Part shown: positions 5,994 through 9,027 of the stretch, piece by piece
Layout of the letters: the number at the start of each line of letters is the position of its first letter
Position numbering within the stretch: position 1 is the stretch's first letter
Origin: Draconibacterium sp.
Lineage (GTDB): Bacteria; Bacteroidota; Bacteroidia; Bacteroidales; Prolixibacteraceae
Direction of reading: 5' to 3'
Assembly (NCBI GenBank): GCA_015493625.1
Contig: WGCT01000035.1
Coordinates: 1 to 9,027, forward strand
Length of the DNA stretch: 9,027 nt
The notes under the pieces: model-generated
What the model was told of the DNA's origin: nothing
Databases searched by the model: none
Seen by the model: the letters and a program-made list of their open reading frames with translations, nothing else
Position numbers and translations under genes: made by a program

Positions 5994-7535
5994 ATGCTAA
6001 AAAAACTCGGTAACTTTTTACGAAAAAAAATCCTTTTGGTCATATTTATCGGGTTCGTTCTTGGAATAATTGCAACAATTTATACACACAAGGTAATTGA
6101 AACCACTTCAACCGACGAGTCGTGCGAAACGTGTCACGTACATCCGCATGTTTTTAATTCGTGGAAACTTTCGGTTCACTACGACAATCGCGTGGGAATG
6201 CATGTTGGGTGTGTCGACTGCCACTTACCACCAAAGGGGCACGGCTATTTAAAAGAGAAAATTAAAGCATCGTCACGCGATATTTACAGTTATCTGGTAA
6301 AAGACAGTGCCGATTTTAACTGGGAGGCAAAATCGAGTCTTGAAGAGGCACAACACTTTGTTTTTAAAGAGTCGTGTATTAAGTGCCACGCCAATCTTTT
6401 CCCTTTAACATTAAACAAAGATGGACAAGCAGCACATCTTTACTATTCGCAAAACGAAGACGATTTGCGCTGCATAAATTGCCATTTAAATGTGGGGCAC
6501 TACAACCCAAATGCCATACATGCTAAAAATGTTGAATTTGGAAATGCAGGAGAAAAAAACCAAGAGAAGTACACAGCTGCAGCCACAATTACAAAATTTG
6601 AAGATTTTACCGAAACCATTCCGGGAACCACCATTTCGTTTAATATGAAAGCAATTCCCGGAGGAAGTTTTAAAATTGGAAGTCCGGCAAACGAACCATA
6701 CCGGAAACCTGATGAAGGGCCGCAAAAAGAGGTTAAATTAAGTCCGTTTTTTATGGCCGAAGTTGAAATAACCTGGGATACATATTTGGCATTTTATAGT
6801 GCAACAGCTGCCGAAGGACGCACAACCGACACAGAGGGTTCGCGTACAAAAAATGTTGTCGACGCTATTACCGGCCCTACTCCTCCATACGGGCAACCCG
6901 ACCAAAACTGGGGACTGGGAAGCCGTCCTGCAATTACAATGAGCTACCATTCGGCCGAAACATTTTGTAAATGGCTATCGAAAGTTACCGGAAAAACTTA
7001 CCGTTTACCCACCGAAGCCGAATGGGAATATGCCGCACGCGGAGGAACAGAAACTCCTTTCTTTTTTGAAGGAGATCCAAAAGATTTTGGAAAGAAAGGA
7101 TTTTTTGGAAAGCTGTTTGGAAACGACGATAATAAGATTGATAATTTTATTATTTATAAAGCAAACAGCAATTTAAAAACTGCCAAACCGGAGGCTGTTG
7201 ATGCAAATCCATTCGGACTTAAAAATATGCTTGGGAATGCTGAAGAATACTGCTCAGACTGGTATTCGGAAAATGCTTACGAAAAACTTCGCAATGGTGC
7301 AGTTAACCCAAAAGGGCCGGCAACAGGAAAAGAACATGTAATTCGAGGAGGTTCGTTTAAAAGCGAAATAGGCGAAGTAAGAAGTGCTGCACGCGACTTT
7401 ACAAAAAGTGTGGCCTGGATGAAAACCGACCCGCAAATGCCAAAAAGTATTTGGTGGCTTTCAGACTGTAATTATATTAGTTTCAGGGTTGTTTGTGAAT
7501 TTAACAATAACAACAACCCAAAAACTAAAAATTAA
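5994..7535 (+). CDS. Membrane-anchored tetraheme NapC/NrfH-type cytochrome fused to a SUMF1/FGE-like domain
   Basis: This 513-residue protein has one N-terminal membrane helix (about 12-31, preceded by LRKK), placing the rest in the periplasm. Four CxxCH heme sites follow: Cys44-Cys47-His48, Cys73-Cys76-His77, Cys128-Cys131-His132 and Cys160-Cys163-His164. The pattern matches NapC/NirT/NrfH quinol dehydrogenases, which pass electrons from menaquinol to periplasmic reductases. From about residue 213 to 503 the sequence is a SUMF1/FGE-sulfatase domain: IPGGSFKIGS (221-230), the RLPTEAEWEYAARGG stretch (337-351), NMLGNAEEYCSDWY (411-424), VIRGGSF (449-455) and the final YISFRVVCEF. The two cysteines that bind copper in true formylglycine-generating enzymes follow RGGS(W/Y); here the segment is RGGSFKSEIGEV with none, so sulfatase activation is unlikely. 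An Asn-rich tail ends the protein. It precedes a Tat-exported oxidoreductase gene by 39 bp, probably in one transcript. The function of the fusion is unknown. Confidence 0.92.
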   Translation: MLKKLGNFLRKKILLVIFIGFVLGIIATIYTHKVIETTSTDESCETCHVHPHVFNSWKLSVHYDNRVGMHVGCVDCHLPPKGHGYLKEKIKASSRDIYSYLVKDSADFNWEAKSSLEEAQHFVFKESCIKCHANLFPLTLNKDGQAAHLYYSQNEDDLRCINCHLNVGHYNPNAIHAKNVEFGNAGEKNQEKYTAAATITKFEDFTETIPGTTISFNMKAIPGGSFKIGSPANEPYRKPDEGPQKEVKLSPFFMAEVEITWDTYLAFYSATAAEGRTTDTEGSRTKNVVDAITGPTPPYGQPDQNWGLGSRPAITMSYHSAETFCKWLSKVTGKTYRLPTEAEWEYAARGGTETPFFFEGDPKDFGKKGFFGKLFGNDDNKIDNFIIYKANSNLKTAKPEAVDANPFGLKNMLGNAEEYCSDWYSENAYEKLRNGAVNPKGPATGKEHVIRGGSFKSEIGEVRSAARDFTKSVAWMKTDPQMPKSIWWLSDCNYISFRVVCEFNNNNNPKTKN

Positions 7536-7570
7536 TTAATACATTTAGTAAAAAATTAATTAATACATTT
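7527..7570 (+). repeat. Perfect 20-bp direct repeat (24-bp period) between the cytochrome and oxidoreductase genes
   Basis: The sequence AAAAATTAATTAATACATTT occurs at 7527-7546 and again, identical, at 7551-7570, separated by AGTA. Each copy contains the 10-bp palindrome ATTAATTAAT (7531-7540 and 7555-7564), so the palindromes sit 24 bp apart. The first copy contains the stop codon of the cytochrome gene (7533-7535). The second ends 4 bp before the oxidoreductase ATG. It may be a recent local duplication of the gene junction or a pair of regulator sites. Confidence 0.85.
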
Positions 7571-7574
7571 TATC

Positions 7575-8954
7575 ATGGGCAACAATAATTTTTCGAGAAG
7601 GAAATTCTTAGCAAGTGCAGCCACTGTAGGAGCAGCAGGAGCAATGGGAGTAGGCACTTTATCGTCGTGCAGTTCATCAGGCGTAAAAAATACCGGAAGT
7701 GGTACAACTGCAGCATGCGATTGGGTTAAAAGAGATTTAAAATTTCCTCCTCTGTTAGATACCGTTCCCGATGGTAAAATATTAAAAGCAGGTGTAATTG
7801 GCTGTGGTGGTCGTGGTTCGGGTGCTGCAATTAATTTTTTAGATGGCGGAGGAAAAACTGTAACCATTACTGCTCTTGGCGATGTTTTCGACGACCGCCT
7901 AAACAGCTTAAGAAAGAAGCTGCTAAACCATAAATCGAAAACTGAAATTGCCGATGAAAACTGCTTTATTGGTTTCGATGCTTACGAAAAAGTTCTTAAT
8001 TCGGGTGTTGATCTTGTTATTTTAGCCACTCCACCCAAATTTCGTCCACAACAATTCGAAGCTGCGGTAAAAGCACGGAAACATGTTTTTATGGAAAAAC
8101 CAGTAGCTGTCGATCCGGTTGGAGTTCGACAAATAATTGCAGCAGCTAAAATGGCCGATGCTGCCGGACTTAAAGTGGTTACCGGAACACAACGCCGGCA
8201 TGAATTAAGCTATATTAATCTTATAAAAGAGCTAAACAACAACAACGGAATTGGTAAAATTACCGGCGCCAATGTATATTGGAACGGCGGTAAACTTTGG
8301 CATAGAAACAATAAGCCCGATTGGAGCGAAATGGAGTGGATGATTCGCAACTGGGTAAACTGGACCTGGCTCTCGGGCGACCACATTGTAGAACAGCACG
8401 TTCATAACTTAGATGTTGCCAACTGGTTTATTGGAAAACACCCGACAAAAGCGCTCGGTTTTGGCTCGCGTCAGCGCAGAGTAACCGGCGACCAATACGA
8501 TAATTTCAGCATCGATTATGTTTACGACGACGGTATGCACATACACAGTATGTGCCGCCAGATTAACAGTTGTACAAATGGCGTTTACGAAATTTTTCAC
8601 GGAACAAAAGCCATTGCAACTACTGTTGGTCACCGTCCGCAAATTATTGATTCGGAAGGCAATCAACTGTTTTTGGCCGAAAAAGCAGAAATCAGTCCTT
8701 ACGTACAAGAACATAAAGATTTAATTACCTGCATCCGCCAGAATATTCCGTTTAACGAAGCCGAACAAACTGCACTTTCGGTAATGACCGCAATAATGGG
8801 TCGTATTTCGGCATACACCGGAAAAGAGGTAACATTTGAAGAGATGATGAACTCGGATTTGAAACTGGGCCCCGACAAGTACATTATGGGAAATATTGGT
8901 TACATAGCCAAAGCAAAAGTTCCGGTTCCGGGTACACTGGAAAGAAAAAAATAA
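7575..8954 (+). CDS. Tat-exported Gfo/Idh/MocA-family oxidoreductase with lipobox
   Basis: This 459-residue protein starts with a twin-arginine signal (SRRKFLA at 7-13, then an Ala/Gly-rich hydrophobic stretch) and a lipobox LSSC with Cys32. It is therefore likely exported folded, with its cofactor, and anchored as a lipoprotein. A linker leads to the Rossmann fold with VIGCGGRGSGA (74-84), LVILATPP (147-154) and the family signature MEKPVAVD (173-180, Glu174-Lys175-Pro176). The C-terminal alpha/beta domain contains GDHIVEQHVHNLD (268-280), with the conserved histidines and aspartate at the substrate site of this group. Relatives are NAD(P)-dependent sugar or cyclitol dehydrogenases, and some exported Bacteroidota members act on glycosides through keto intermediates. 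The sequence does not show which sugar. The upstream tetraheme cytochrome gene, 39 bp away, suggests a link to the respiratory chain, but this is inference. Confidence 0.93.
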   Translation: MGNNNFSRRKFLASAATVGAAGAMGVGTLSSCSSSGVKNTGSGTTAACDWVKRDLKFPPLLDTVPDGKILKAGVIGCGGRGSGAAINFLDGGGKTVTITALGDVFDDRLNSLRKKLLNHKSKTEIADENCFIGFDAYEKVLNSGVDLVILATPPKFRPQQFEAAVKARKHVFMEKPVAVDPVGVRQIIAAAKMADAAGLKVVTGTQRRHELSYINLIKELNNNNGIGKITGANVYWNGGKLWHRNNKPDWSEMEWMIRNWVNWTWLSGDHIVEQHVHNLDVANWFIGKHPTKALGFGSRQRRVTGDQYDNFSIDYVYDDGMHIHSMCRQINSCTNGVYEIFHGTKAIATTVGHRPQIIDSEGNQLFLAEKAEISPYVQEHKDLITCIRQNIPFNEAEQTALSVMTAIMGRISAYTGKEVTFEEMMNSDLKLGPDKYIMGNIGYIAKAKVPVPGTLERKK

Positions 8955-9011
8955 AATTGAATCTTTGTATTTAAAAAAAGGGTTACAATCAATTCGAAAT
9001 TAAAACCATTG

Positions 9012-9027
9012 TTCGTCTGCCGACGAA
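9012..9027. terminator. Inverted repeat at the window edge, possible terminator after the oxidoreductase gene
   Basis: TTCGTC (9012-9017) and GACGAA (9022-9027) are exact reverse complements around TGCC, 57 bp after the oxidoreductase stop. The GC content stands out from the AT-rich surroundings. The stem may continue and a T-run may follow, but both would lie beyond the window. It could equally be part of a palindromic intergenic repeat. Confidence 0.35.

Noticed and set aside
6630..7505. An active formylglycine-generating enzyme for sulfatase maturation
   Set aside because: The domain fits the fold, but the segment after RGGSF lacks the two catalytic cysteines, and no sulfatase gene is visible in the window.
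8409..8714. Open frames on the opposite strand or in other frames within the oxidoreductase, cytochrome, dnaG and sirtuin genes
   Set aside because: They lie wholly inside strongly recognised genes and show no family-like motifs of their own.
7575..8954. A GH109-type N-acetylgalactosaminidase
   Set aside because: It belongs to the same superfamily and is exported, but it lacks the YPTHG-type motif that I recall for GH109 and has GDHIVEQHVHNLD instead, as in other exported Gfo/Idh/MocA proteins.

Overview
This AT-rich window looks like a piece of a Bacteroidota chromosome, probably a Bacteroidales/Marinilabiliales-type free-living or anaerobic member. The grounds are the DnaG and sirtuin sequence style, the PorT-like outer-membrane barrel, start codons preceded by A/T-rich leaders without Shine-Dalgarno sequences, and TAnnTTTG-type promoter elements. 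The genus is inferred only from style; no marker in the window fixes it.

Layout. Positions 1-567 (+) hold the C-terminal part of an Asp-box (sialidase-like beta-propeller) protein cut by the window edge. Converging on it is a minus-strand pair, dnaG (1057-3006) followed 4 bp later by a Nim-like split-barrel flavoprotein (570-1052). Divergent from dnaG is a tight plus-strand cluster: a sirtuin deacylase (3103-3792), a small outer-membrane beta-barrel (3794-4405) and a UbiX-type flavin prenyltransferase (4409-4975), with gaps of 1 and 3 bp. This cluster meets a minus-strand comF-like phosphoribosyltransferase gene (4972-5673), and the two stop codons share one TTAA.

A 320-bp non-coding region (5674-5993) follows. 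It carries a perfect 9-bp-arm hairpin, a block that may be a dispersed intergenic repeat, and a consensus-like promoter element. It leads into a two-gene plus-strand unit: a membrane-anchored tetraheme NapC/NrfH-type cytochrome fused to a SUMF1/FGE-like domain (5994-7535), then a Tat-exported Gfo/Idh/MocA oxidoreductase with a lipobox (7575-8954). A perfect 20-bp direct repeat at a 24-bp period separates the two.

Most of the window is housekeeping or core metabolism. The most interesting part is the last two-gene unit. It puts a quinol-linked periplasmic heme protein, a SUMF1-like domain without the usual catalytic cysteines, and an exported NAD(P)-type sugar oxidoreductase together. It may be a periplasmic redox module, but its substrate and electron partner are not visible here. 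Second in interest is a sirtuin that keeps its NAD and catalytic residues but lacks the structural zinc cysteines.
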